From: Elusimicrobiota bacterium
GTDB taxonomy: Bacteria > Elusimicrobiota > Elusimicrobia > UBA1565 > JACRDR01
Length of the DNA: 64,000 nt
Direction of reading: 5' to 3'
NCBI GenBank assembly: GCA_016194745.1
Contig: JACQBA010000001.1
Location: forward strand, 1-64,000
Below are positions 9,942 through 18,198 of this stretch, one piece after another; within the stretch, counting starts at the first letter, position 1, and the number at the start of each line of letters is the position of its first letter. Below the pieces are notes generated by a model. The model ran no database searches and was not told the origin of the DNA. It saw nothing but the letters and a program-made list of their open reading frames with translations. A program made the translations under genes and the position numbers.

Positions 9942-10028
9942 ACCGGACGCTGCGGGGAAATAGGACCCAATGGGCAGAAAACGAAGGGCCTAGGGGCGCA
10001 CGGCCGGGCGGGACGTTCGGTCCGCGGC

Positions 10029-11666
10029 CTACACCTTATGAATGAGCCCGAGACGATACTTGTAGCGAAGAATATCCAGCACTCTGCGGTCGAGCTCCTG
10101 CTGGCGCGCCGGATCGGAACCGATGTAGGCCGCGAGGTCTCTCTGGATCCGAGAGGCGGAGCCGTTGTCGACGGCCATGACGAAGTGCCCGCGCGCCTCG
10201 AACGTTTGACGGGCCATGACGGTCAGGTCCTCGCGGCGCTGCAGCCGGCGCGGGATCGACAGGTCGTCGGAAGTGATCATGATCCCCTGCGGCACTTGGG
10301 CGACGAGCCCCCGCTCGGTGAATCCGGGCCCCGGCCCGTACGCGGTGAAGCGGTTGGCGCTGATCATCACCCCGTCGATCAGGCGCTCGTCGGCGAGCGT
10401 CCGGAACATGTTGATCCTCGCCTGCAGGGCCTGACGAGTCGCCTTCTCGGTGATGTCCGCGACGTCGGAGTCGATGCCGGTCTCGCCGGGAAAGTGCTTG
10501 GCGAAAAACGCGACGTCATAGCGGACGTCCTGGCGGCCGGTCGAGCGCCGAAGCTCCGCCTGGATCTTGCTCGCCTCGTCCTTTCCCGCGCGAAGGAACG
10601 TCCGGAGGACGGACACGACCTGCTGCGGGTTGTCCGCGATCCGCCGGCTGTTCTCGCGCCGGATCTGGTCCTCGGTGAGACCCTTATTGCGCTCGAATGC
10701 GCCGTATTCCTTGTCCTGCCCTTCGCCTTGAGTCTTGAGATCGAGCACCGGAGCGTAGATCTCGTGGACGCCCAGGCGGTGCGCTTGGCGGACGGTCCTT
10801 CGCGCGATGGCCTCGATCTCCGCCTTCGATTTCCCGGCGAGTTCCGACGCCGCGGGCGTAGGCGGCATCCCGGCCTTCGCGGCGCGGTCGACGATGCCGC
10901 CTTCCAGGTCGGCGCCGACGCGCATCCTCATCCGGTAGCCGGCGACGGTCCGGGCGTCCTCGTCGGACTGTAACGGAGTGCCGTCCTTGTAGGCGGCAAG
11001 ATGCTGGTTCATGGCGATGCAGCCGGCTCCGGGCGACTGCCCCCCGCGGCAGCCGGCGATCATGATCTGCTGGATCTTCTCCGCGGGTGAGAGCCTCGCC
11101 AAGATGGCTCGCGCCGCGCGGTCCGCCTCCGCGTCCGGCCGCCGACCCGCGGAAGCGTCGCTCAGGACGTCTCCCGTTTGCTGGCTGCCGTCGAAGAGCG
11201 GACGGCCCGTATCGGCGACCGCCGGCTGCGCGGGACGCGCCGCCGCGACGACGCTCGGCGCCGCGCCCACCGCGGCGACGGCAGGCGGTCTCGAGGCCGC
11301 CCGGCCGGCGAAAGCCCGAAACGCTGCTTGGTCGGCATTGTTGTCCGGCTCGGGGTCGAAATTCACCTCGCGCATCAGCGAACCGCGTGCCTTCTTCAGC
11401 GCCTCGAAGTGTTCTTTCATGAGGTCAGGCGTCGCCTTCCCGGGATTGGCGGCTAGGTCTTTGGCGGAGGCGGCCAGCTTGGAGTGGTCCTCCTTCAGCT
11501 TCTGGTCGCGCGTGACTCCGAGCAGCGGCTCCAGATCCCCGACGCCCTTCGCGAAGTGGGCGACGACGTCGCGGCTGGCCTGCTCCGCCGGATTTGAGAG
11601 GGCGGCCGAAAACGCCGTCATGATGATCAGCGACGCCAACGCCGCGACTGGGCGGGGCTCCCTCAT
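10029..11666 (-). CDS. Glycoside hydrolase family 3-like exported protein with altered catalytic loop
   Basis: A 545-residue exported protein. The N-terminal 25 residues are a signal or anchor. A helical, alanine-rich region reaches about residue 190, then a GH3 (NagZ-like) TIM barrel: LSPAEKIQQIMI, GADLEGG, YAPVLDL and AKHFPG (about 388). ITSDDLSI near 465 matches the GH3 nucleophile aspartate. NagZ enzymes follow KHFPG with GHG and then an Asp-Ser-His loop whose histidine is the acid/base. Here the loop reads GETGIDSD, so that histidine is missing. Peptidoglycan or chitin-derived GlcNAc would be the family substrate, but this copy may be a binder or use another acid. No promoter is obvious. 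Confidence 0.8.
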   Translation of the reverse strand: MREPRPVAALASLIIMTAFSAALSNPAEQASRDVVAHFAKGVGDLEPLLGVTRDQKLKEDHSKLAASAKDLAANPGKATPDLMKEHFEALKKARGSLMREVNFDPEPDNNADQAAFRAFAGRAASRPPAVAAVGAAPSVVAAARPAQPAVADTGRPLFDGSQQTGDVLSDASAGRRPDAEADRAARAILARLSPAEKIQQIMIAGCRGGQSPGAGCIAMNQHLAAYKDGTPLQSDEDARTVAGYRMRMRVGADLEGGIVDRAAKAGMPPTPAASELAGKSKAEIEAIARRTVRQAHRLGVHEIYAPVLDLKTQGEGQDKEYGAFERNKGLTEDQIRRENSRRIADNPQQVVSVLRTFLRAGKDEASKIQAELRRSTGRQDVRYDVAFFAKHFPGETGIDSDVADITEKATRQALQARINMFRTLADERLIDGVMISANRFTAYGPGPGFTERGLVAQVPQGIMITSDDLSIPRRLQRREDLTVMARQTFEARGHFVMAVDNGSASRIQRDLAAYIGSDPARQQELDRRVLDILRYKYRLGLIHKV

Positions 11667-11787
11667 GCGGAAAGAGTGCGTCGAATGGACCTAAATTTCC
11701 TGCGCCGATAGACCTACTATTATGGGGCTAAAGGCCCCCGTGGCTTCTAGGCCTAATGGGCCCAAGCGGCGTTGCCGCCGATTTAGG

Positions 11788-11793
11788 TATCAT
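11788..11793 (+). promoter_or_regulatory. -10 box seven bases before the Sm-like gene
   Basis: TATCAT followed by CGACCCC and the ATG at 11801. The divergent gap 11667-11800 also contains TAGGCCTAATGGGC at 11748-11761, similar to elements at 9961 and 54580. Confidence 0.4.
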
Positions 11794-11800
11794 CGACCCC

Positions 11801-12094
11801 ATGACCCTTTCCCCGGACCTCAAGAAGCAGATCGAAATCGCCTTCGACTTCCGCGGCCACGTCACGGTCGTCCTGGACGACGGCACCTCGCTCGAGGGCT
11901 ACCTTTATAACCGCCAATACGCGACCGCCAAACGCCCCCAAGACGGGTATGTCGACGTCATCCTCAAGAATAAAGACGAGAAGCGCCGCGTCCCGATGGA
12001 CCGCATCCGCTCCATCGCGATAACCGGCGAGGATTGCGCCGCGGGCAAGTCCTACGCCGACTACGTCGCAAAGCAAAAGGAGAAAGGCGCATGA
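11801..12094 (+). CDS. Small protein with possible Sm-like (LSm) fold
   Basis: A 97-residue cytoplasmic protein. The pattern FRGHVTVVLDDGTSLEGYLYN followed by DGYVDVILKNKDEKRRVPMDRIRSI resembles an Sm1/Sm2 strand arrangement, a small RNA-binding beta-barrel, or a related small barrel. I cannot assign a named family with certainty. The start MTLSPDL was chosen over an upstream ATG because a -10 box sits seven bases before it. Its stop overlaps the next gene as ATGA, and that gene has its Shine-Dalgarno site (AAGGAG) within this one, so the two are co-expressed. Confidence 0.65.
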   Translation: MTLSPDLKKQIEIAFDFRGHVTVVLDDGTSLEGYLYNRQYATAKRPQDGYVDVILKNKDEKRRVPMDRIRSIAITGEDCAAGKSYADYVAKQKEKGA

Positions 12095-12888
12095 GCGACG
12101 GCTCGACGCAGAGCGGGATCGCCTACTCCGACGAGGGCTCCCGGGAAGCGAAGGCCGTCGTCTTGATCCACGGCTTTCCCTTCAACCGCGAGATGTGGCG
12201 TCCGCAGGTCGACGCCCTCAAGGGACGCTGGCGCGCTGTCGCGTACGACGTCCGGGGACACGGCAAGAGCTCGGTCGGCGACGGGCAATACATGGTCGAG
12301 ACTTTCGTCGACGACCTGATCGAGCTTCTCGACCACCTCGGCATCGAGCGCGCGGTGCTGTGCGGCTTGTCCATGGGCGGCTACATCGCCTTGCGCGCCG
12401 CCGAACGCCAGCCGGAGCGGGTGTCCGGCCTCGTCCTCTGCGACACGAAAAGCGAAGCCGACGACAACGCGGCGAAGCTAAAGCGGGCGTCCGCGCTGCG
12501 CAGCGTGAAGACGGGAGGGACGGCCGCGTTCATCACGGCCACCCTGCCGAACCTGTTCGCCAAGCGCAATCTCGACCAGAAGCATCCCGCCGTCGCCGCC
12601 GTCCAAGGCATGATGGACGCCTCCGAGCCGCTGGGCGTGCGCGGCGCACTTCTCGCACTCGCCTCGAGAATGGACACGACGGCGTCCCTGGAGAAGATCG
12701 CCGTGCCCTCGCTCCTGCTCGTGGGCGCGGAGGACGCCGTGACCCCGCCCGCCGTGATGCGGGCCATGGCGTCGCGCATCCGCGGGAGCAAACTCCACGT
12801 CATCCCAGACGCGGGTCACGTCAGCGGTCTCGAGAATCCCGTCGAGTTTAATCGCAGGTTGGTCGAATTCCTGGACGGCCTGGGCTAG
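12091..12888 (+). CDS. Alpha/beta hydrolase, cytoplasmic
   Basis: A 265-residue alpha/beta hydrolase of the AB_hydrolase_1 type. LIHGFPFNREMW forms the oxyanion region at about residue 25 and DVRGHGKS follows. The nucleophile elbow GLSMGG lies near residue 92. The acid is in VGAEDAVTPP near 213 and the histidine is in DAGHVSGLENP near 245. No signal peptide. The closest families include 3-oxoadipate enol-lactonases and esterases; nothing nearby supports a lactonase pathway. Translation is coupled to the small Sm-like protein by an ATGA overlap with a good Shine-Dalgarno site. Confidence 0.88.
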   Translation: MSDGSTQSGIAYSDEGSREAKAVVLIHGFPFNREMWRPQVDALKGRWRAVAYDVRGHGKSSVGDGQYMVETFVDDLIELLDHLGIERAVLCGLSMGGYIALRAAERQPERVSGLVLCDTKSEADDNAAKLKRASALRSVKTGGTAAFITATLPNLFAKRNLDQKHPAVAAVQGMMDASEPLGVRGALLALASRMDTTASLEKIAVPSLLLVGAEDAVTPPAVMRAMASRIRGSKLHVIPDAGHVSGLENPVEFNRRLVEFLDGLG

Positions 12889-12900
12889 AAGCGGCGCCGG

Positions 12901-13836
12901 CTACGGCTTGCGCGGGCGCTCTTCGCGGTCGTCTCGCAGGGAGTGGAACACATGGTTTCCGAAGTCGACGGGCTGCAGGCGGCCGGGAACATTCTCGGTC
13001 TTCGACGGCTCGCCGGCCGCGGCGCGCGCCGGCGCCGCGTGGTACGTCTCCTGAAGCCAGGTTTTCCACTTAGCCTCTAGGTCTTGGACGTCCCGGATCC
13101 GATAGACATTCCAAAGCGACTTCTTGAGGCTGTTCCCGTCCCGCAGCTCGCGGCAGAAGCGCTGAAACTGCAGTCGCGTGTGCCGCCGCGCCAGATAGTA
13201 AACCAGGGAATACGATTGGACGTACCAAAAGGCGACGCCTTCCTGGTCCTTGATGTCCTGCGTCGGCGTGATCTCCAAGAGCTTTTGGATCGGGATGAGG
13301 CGGTTCGGCGGCAGATGCGCCATGGCCTTGGACCATTCGGTGCGATCTTCCTTCTCGTCTGACGCTCCCTCCTCCAGCATCGCGAGGCCTTCGTTGAGCC
13401 ACTGCGGAGGCTTGCGCCCCGCTTCCCCCCAATAGCTCTCGAACAGCAGGTGCGTGGTCTCGTGCGCGATGATCTCCATGAGCTTTCGCTTCTCGGGTTG
13501 ATCGTAAACGGCGACGATGCGGCGATCGTAGAACGCGATCCCATTAGACCATGACGGGGGCTTGAACTCGCCCGATCCGTAGCTCTTCGCGTCGCTGTAC
13601 AGATAGAGCTTAACCCGCTCCTTCGCCATCCACGGCGAAAACACCGACAGGTCCAGCCGCAGCCGGTTGTGGAGACGCTCCAAGAACAGCGTCAGTCCGG
13701 AAGGAAGGAACGCCGCCTCGTGCTTGACGAGGAAGTGCGGCGTCATCGTCTCATGCCAAGACGGGCCCGCGGCCGAAGCGGCCACCGACGCCGAGCCCAA
13801 AGCCAAGACCGCGACGAGCGTTCGCGCCTTCGGCAT
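12901..13836 (-). CDS. Exported gluzincin metallopeptidase (peptidase MA-like)
   Basis: A 311-residue secreted zinc peptidase. The signal peptide ends near ASAAG. The zinc motif HETTH lies at about residue 127, and the downstream glutamate ligand is in WLNEGLAMLEEG about 25 residues later, the spacing of the peptidase MA/gluzincin group. The C-terminal part (about 200-280) is helical, typical of this family. Substrate unknown; envelope or exported protein turnover is plausible. A TAGACT -10 box lies nine bases before its ATG. It is divergent from the GT-C/TPR gene, with 74 bases between the two starts. Confidence 0.82.
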   Translation of the reverse strand: MPKARTLVAVLALGSASVAASAAGPSWHETMTPHFLVKHEAAFLPSGLTLFLERLHNRLRLDLSVFSPWMAKERVKLYLYSDAKSYGSGEFKPPSWSNGIAFYDRRIVAVYDQPEKRKLMEIIAHETTHLLFESYWGEAGRKPPQWLNEGLAMLEEGASDEKEDRTEWSKAMAHLPPNRLIPIQKLLEITPTQDIKDQEGVAFWYVQSYSLVYYLARRHTRLQFQRFCRELRDGNSLKKSLWNVYRIRDVQDLEAKWKTWLQETYHAAPARAAAGEPSKTENVPGRLQPVDFGNHVFHSLRDDREERPRKP

Positions 13837-13845
13837 GCAGTCGAT

Positions 13846-13851
13846 AGTCTA
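13846..13851 (-). promoter_or_regulatory. -10 box nine bases before the gluzincin gene
   Basis: TAGACT on the minus strand, nine bases before the ATG at 13836. Confidence 0.35.
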
Positions 13852-13896
13852 GCCTGCCCGGCGGGGAATTGCCACTGTCTCGCCTCGGAGAAAAGT

Positions 13897-13905
13897 TGCT
13901 AGCAT
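13897..13905 (+). promoter_or_regulatory. Extended -10 promoter of the GT-C/TPR gene
   Basis: TGCTAGCAT followed by five bases and the ATG at 13911. It lies in the same 74-base divergent gap as the gluzincin -10 box. Confidence 0.45.
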
Positions 13906-13910
13906 GGCCC

Positions 13911-15422
13911 ATGGCAGAAAGGCGCCGCGACGTACCCGCCTGGGCGCTCGCGGCCGCGCTCGCCGCGGCGACGATCGCGCTCTATTGGTCGTCCCTGGCC
14001 GATCCCTTCCTGGACGTCGACGACAACATACATATCACGGGAAATCCATACCTGCGCGCCGGGTTGACCCTGCAGGGCCTGCGCTGGGCGTTTTTCACGT
14101 TCCACTCCAATCTTTGGTACCCGCTCACGTGGGCGTCGCACATGGCGGACGTGAGCCTATTCGGCTTCGATCCGTGGGGACACCATCTGACCAGCCTTCT
14201 GCTCCACGCGGCGAACGCGGCGACGCTCGTCATGGCCCTAGCCAAGCTGGCCGCCCTTGCGACGCGTTCCGAGGGTCGCCGACCTTCCCCGTCGCCCGAG
14301 ACGTGGACGGTGGCGTTCGCCGCGGGTCTCTTCGCCCTTCATCCGCTGCGCGTCGAATCCGTCGCGTGGGCCGCCGAACGCAAGGACGTCTTGAGCGGAC
14401 TTTTCTTCCTGTCGTCGCTTTGGGCCTACGCGCGCTACTGCGAGCGCCCGTCGGCCGGAGTCTACGGCTTGACGACGCTCCTTTTCACGTTGGGACTCAT
14501 GTCCAAGCCCATGGTGGTGACGCTGCCGGCGATCTTCTTGGCCGCGGATCATTGGCTGGGCCGCCAGAGAGCGAAGGGATGGACGCCGCTGCTGCTCGAG
14601 AAGCTTCCGCTCTTGGCGCTAGCCGCCGGAGTCTGCGCCCTTACGATGATGGCGCAAAGCCCCTTCGTCATGTCGGCGGAGCATTTCCCCTGGAAGTACC
14701 GGTTGCTCGCCGCCCCCGTGTTCTACGTGCAATACGTGGGCAAGATTCTGTGGCCCGCGACGCTCTCCCTGTACTATCCCCACCCCGGCCCGGCGTTGTC
14801 GACGGCCGCGTCCGCGCTGGCCGCCGCTGCGCTCGGAGCCTGCACGTGGGGGGCGTGGCGCTTTCGACGGCGGGCGCCATGGGCCGCCGCGGGATGGGCT
14901 TGGTTCTTGATCGGCCTCGTGCCGGTGATCGGGATCGTCCAGATCACCTCGCGCTCGATCGCGGATCGATTCACCTACCTTCCCCAAATTGGACTCTGCA
15001 TCGCGGCGGCATGGGGCGCCGCGACCGCGGTGGAACGAACCCTCCTGCCCCCCCGTGGAGCCGCTCTCCTCGGCGCGGTGCTCCTTGCCTCCTTGGCCGC
15101 GAGGACTCGCGTGGAACTCCGCTATTGGCGCGACCCGGTGTCCCTGTACGCGAAAACGCTGGCCACGGCCCCCGGCAACGAGCTGTTTCGAAACGTCCTG
15201 GGAGTGAACCTGGCCAAGCGCGGAGATTACGCGGGGGCCCGGTCCGAGATCGAGACGGCCATCCGCATCCGCCCGGAATACGCGGACGCGCACAACAATC
15301 TCGGATTGATCCTCGCGCACCAGGGACGCGTCGCAGAGGCCAAGACCCAGTATTTGGAGGCGCTTCGCATCGATCCTACCCATCCGCAGGCGGCTGAAAA
15401 CCTCCGGAAACTGCCAAATTAG
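13911..15422 (+). CDS. Membrane GT-C-type glycosyltransferase-like protein with C-terminal TPRs
   Basis: A 503-residue polytopic membrane protein. The first luminal loop carries the acidic motif FLDVDDN near residue 37, as in protein O-mannosyltransferase-like and TMTC-like GT-C proteins that use lipid-linked sugars. About ten hydrophobic segments follow, with conserved FALHPLRVESVAW and SERKD-like segments. The last 90 residues form two TPR units (LGVNLAKRGDYAGA, NLGLILAHQGRVAEA). Glycosylation of exported protein or lipid is the best guess. Two further GT-C/TPR genes lie in this window (20.3-21.9 kb, broken; 38-39.5 kb). The start is the ATG five bases after an extended -10 box. Confidence 0.78.
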   Translation: MAERRRDVPAWALAAALAAATIALYWSSLADPFLDVDDNIHITGNPYLRAGLTLQGLRWAFFTFHSNLWYPLTWASHMADVSLFGFDPWGHHLTSLLLHAANAATLVMALAKLAALATRSEGRRPSPSPETWTVAFAAGLFALHPLRVESVAWAAERKDVLSGLFFLSSLWAYARYCERPSAGVYGLTTLLFTLGLMSKPMVVTLPAIFLAADHWLGRQRAKGWTPLLLEKLPLLALAAGVCALTMMAQSPFVMSAEHFPWKYRLLAAPVFYVQYVGKILWPATLSLYYPHPGPALSTAASALAAAALGACTWGAWRFRRRAPWAAAGWAWFLIGLVPVIGIVQITSRSIADRFTYLPQIGLCIAAAWGAATAVERTLLPPRGAALLGAVLLASLAARTRVELRYWRDPVSLYAKTLATAPGNELFRNVLGVNLAKRGDYAGARSEIETAIRIRPEYADAHNNLGLILAHQGRVAEAKTQYLEALRIDPTHPQAAENLRKLPN

Positions 15423-15467
15423 CCGGAAATTTGTTAAAATAGCCGGATTGGGCAGTTCGGAGAGTAA

Positions 15468-16937
15468 ATGACCACGATGAGAACGCTGTTCCTCAATCCG
15501 CCGTCCTTCGCAGGATTCGACGGAGGCGCCGGAGCGAGGTATCAGGCCACCCGCGAGATCAAGTCCTTCTGGTTCCCGACCTGGCTCGCGCAGCCCGCCG
15601 CGATGATCCCCAACAGCAAGCTCATCGACGCGCCCGCCGACGACATCCCCCTCGCCCAGGTCGTTCAGATGGCCCGCGGGTTCGATCTGTGCGTGATCCA
15701 TACCAGCACCCCTTCCTTCGACAACGACGCCAAGGTCGCCGAGAGGCTGAAGCAGGAATATCCGAAGATGCTCATCGGCTTCGTCGGGGCGCACGTCGCC
15801 GTCCTGCCCGAGGAATCGCTGACTGCATCCAAGGCGATCGATTTCGTGGGCCGGGAAGAGTTCGACTACACCCTCCTCGAGGTCGCCCAAGGCCGCCCTT
15901 TCGGCGAGATCGACGGCATCAGCTATCGCCTCAACGGCGCGGTGGTCCATAATAAGGACCGGGCCTTGATCGACGACATGGACTCGCTGCCGTCCGTTCT
16001 CGACGTTTACAAGCGGGACCTGGCGGTCGAAAATTACTACATCGGCTACCTGCAGCACCCCTACGTGTCGCTCTACACGGGCCGCGGCTGTCCCGCACGC
16101 TGCACGTTCTGCCTGTGGCCGCAGACCGTCGGCGGTCACGTCTATAGGACGAAAAGCGCGGAGGCCGTCATCGCGGAGATGGCGAAGGCGAAGGAGTACT
16201 TCCCGCAGGTGAAGGAATTCTTCTTCGACGACGACACGTTCACGGCGGATCTACCCCGCGCGGCCGCCATCGCCAAGGGCTTGGGTAAGCTCGGCATCAC
16301 CTGGTCGTGCAATTCCCGGGCGAACGTTCCCTACGAGTATTTGAAAACCTTCAAGGAAAACGGGCTGCGCCTTCTTCTCGTCGGCTACGAGTCGGGCAAC
16401 CAGCAAGTGCTCAACAACATCAAGAAGGGCATCCGCCTCGACATCGCCAGGGAGTTCACGAAGAACTGCCGCAAGCTCGGCATCGTGATCCACGGCACCT
16501 TCATCCTGGGCCTTCCCGGCGAGACGAAGGAGACCATCGCCCAGACGTCGAAGTTCGCCTGCGAGCTGGACGTCGAGACGATCCAGGTGTCCCTCGCGGC
16601 GGCCTACCCTGGCACGGAGCTCTACCGCCAGAGCACGCAGAACGGCTGGTTCAAAAAGGACGAGATGGTCCGAAACGACGGCACGCAGGCCGCGACCATC
16701 GAATATCCGGGCATCCTGTCGGCACGAGAGATCAACGACTCCGTCGCGCGCATGTATTCCAAGTTCTATTTCCGGCCTCGACCGATCGGCCGCATGCTCG
16801 TAAGCATGGCGAAGGACCCGCTGGAGCGCAAGCGCCGCTTGCGCGAGGGCGCCGAATTCCTCCGCTACCTGTGGGGCCGCCAGAAGCCGAAGGCGGCGCA
16901 GCCCGCCGTCGCTGAAAGGGAACAAGTTCTCGCCTAG
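15468..16937 (+). CDS. hpnJ: Hopanoid-associated B12-binding radical SAM protein HpnJ
   Basis: A 489-residue radical SAM enzyme with an N-terminal cobalamin-binding-like domain (about 1-160; VVQMARGFDLCVIHT) and a radical SAM barrel. The cluster motif is CPARCTFC near residue 205. FFDDDTFT and YESGNQQVL are typical of this B12-radical SAM group. In Burkholderia, HpnJ converts the amino-sugar head group on bacteriohopanetetrol into the cyclitol ether. Here hpnI follows four bases downstream, and hpnL and hpnK are nearby. A Shine-Dalgarno-like GGAGAG lies before the ATG and TAAAAT about 30 bases upstream. No squalene-hopene cyclase or hpnH is in view, so the native lipid is unproven. Confidence 0.88.
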   Translation: MTTMRTLFLNPPSFAGFDGGAGARYQATREIKSFWFPTWLAQPAAMIPNSKLIDAPADDIPLAQVVQMARGFDLCVIHTSTPSFDNDAKVAERLKQEYPKMLIGFVGAHVAVLPEESLTASKAIDFVGREEFDYTLLEVAQGRPFGEIDGISYRLNGAVVHNKDRALIDDMDSLPSVLDVYKRDLAVENYYIGYLQHPYVSLYTGRGCPARCTFCLWPQTVGGHVYRTKSAEAVIAEMAKAKEYFPQVKEFFFDDDTFTADLPRAAAIAKGLGKLGITWSCNSRANVPYEYLKTFKENGLRLLLVGYESGNQQVLNNIKKGIRLDIAREFTKNCRKLGIVIHGTFILGLPGETKETIAQTSKFACELDVETIQVSLAAAYPGTELYRQSTQNGWFKKDEMVRNDGTQAATIEYPGILSAREINDSVARMYSKFYFRPRPIGRMLVSMAKDPLERKRRLREGAEFLRYLWGRQKPKAAQPAVAEREQVLA

Positions 16938-16941
16938 CGTT

Positions 16942-18177
16942 GTGACCGGCGCGACGCTGGAATTCCTCACCGCCGTAGTGCCTTCTGCCGTCGAGACGGC
17001 GCTTCGCCTCTTTGCCGTCTTCACCGGCGCCTGCACGATCGCCTTCTCGGCGGCCAGCGTCGCCGCCGCAAGGCGCCAATGGCGCGCCCGGACAGCCACG
17101 CCCGACGTGCCGGAGGATCGGCTGCCGCCGGTCACCATCCTTAAGCCGCTCAAAGGCGCCGACAGCGGCATGTACGCGAGCCTCTCGAGCTTTCTCGCCC
17201 TGGACTACCCTCGCTTCCAGGTTCTCTTCGCGCTGCAGTCGCCCGACGATCCCTCCCTCACCGTCCTCAAGCAGCTCCGCAAGGATTTTCCCGCCGCGGA
17301 CTTCGAGATCGTGATCTCCAAGAACCGGATCGGCTACAACCCGAAGGTGAACAACCTATCCAACGCCTATCCGTTCGCCAAGCATGAGCTCCTGCTCATC
17401 TCCGATTCGGACATTCAAGTTGGCCGGGACTTCCTCCGCAAAGCGGTCGCGCCCTTCCAGGACCCGGCTATCGGAATGACGACTTGCTATTACCGTTCCG
17501 CACCCGCATCGAGCCTCGGCGGCCTGCTCGAGGCGGCGTCGATCAACACCCAATTCCTGCCTCAGGCTCTCGTCGCGGGACAGCTTCTCGGCGTGCGCTT
17601 CGCCATGGGAGCCGCGATGCTCGTCCGACGAAGAGTTTTCGACGCGCTGGGCGGATTTCAGGCTCTCAGCGACCATCTCGCCGACGACTTCGTCCTCGGC
17701 GCGGCAGTGCGCGCCGGAGGCCATCGGCTCGAGTTCTCGACGCCCTTGGTCGACTCCCATCCCGGCTCGCCGACGCTGAAGGAGCATCTGGTCCATTCCG
17801 CGCGATGGGCCCGCACGATCCGCGTGTGCCAGCCCGCCGGCTATGCCGGTCTCGTGGTCATCCAAGGGTTCGCGCTCTTGTCGCTCCACCTCTGCCTGTT
17901 CGGCGCCGACCGCCTGACGGCGGCGTTCTGGGCGGCCGTCGCGCTCGCGCGCGTCGCGTCGGCGGCGTGGTCGCACGTCGCGTACCTGGACAACCCCTCG
18001 ATCCTCCGCCAGCTCCACGTCGTGCTCCTGTCGGACCTTACTCAGTTCGTGATCTGGATTACCGGCTTCAAGTCCAAGACCGTCCTGTGGCGCGGCGAGT
18101 ACTACCACATCCAGGTGGGCGGCAGGCTCGTCCCTCGCAAGGCGCGCTCGGGCGTCGCCGTCGCGACGCCCACCTGA
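16942..18177 (+). CDS. hpnI: Hopanoid-associated glycosyltransferase HpnI
   Basis: A 411-residue membrane glycosyltransferase of the ceramide-glucosyltransferase-like (GT21) group. An N-terminal membrane segment (about 15-38) is followed by TILKPLKGAD, ISDSDIQVG (DxD region near 155), LADDFVLG near 245, and the RxxRW-type motif SARWART near 290; C-terminal membrane segments close the protein. HpnI adds N-acetylglucosamine to bacteriohopanetetrol in studied hopanoid producers. The start is a GTG at 16942, four bases after the hpnJ stop. It is clearly in the same transcript as hpnJ and the CDP-alcohol enzyme. Confidence 0.9.
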   Translation: MTGATLEFLTAVVPSAVETALRLFAVFTGACTIAFSAASVAAARRQWRARTATPDVPEDRLPPVTILKPLKGADSGMYASLSSFLALDYPRFQVLFALQSPDDPSLTVLKQLRKDFPAADFEIVISKNRIGYNPKVNNLSNAYPFAKHELLLISDSDIQVGRDFLRKAVAPFQDPAIGMTTCYYRSAPASSLGGLLEAASINTQFLPQALVAGQLLGVRFAMGAAMLVRRRVFDALGGFQALSDHLADDFVLGAAVRAGGHRLEFSTPLVDSHPGSPTLKEHLVHSARWARTIRVCQPAGYAGLVVIQGFALLSLHLCLFGADRLTAAFWAAVALARVASAAWSHVAYLDNPSILRQLHVVLLSDLTQFVIWITGFKSKTVLWRGEYYHIQVGGRLVPRKARSGVAVATPT

Positions 18178-18198
18178 GATGCCGACGCGGCGAGGCCA

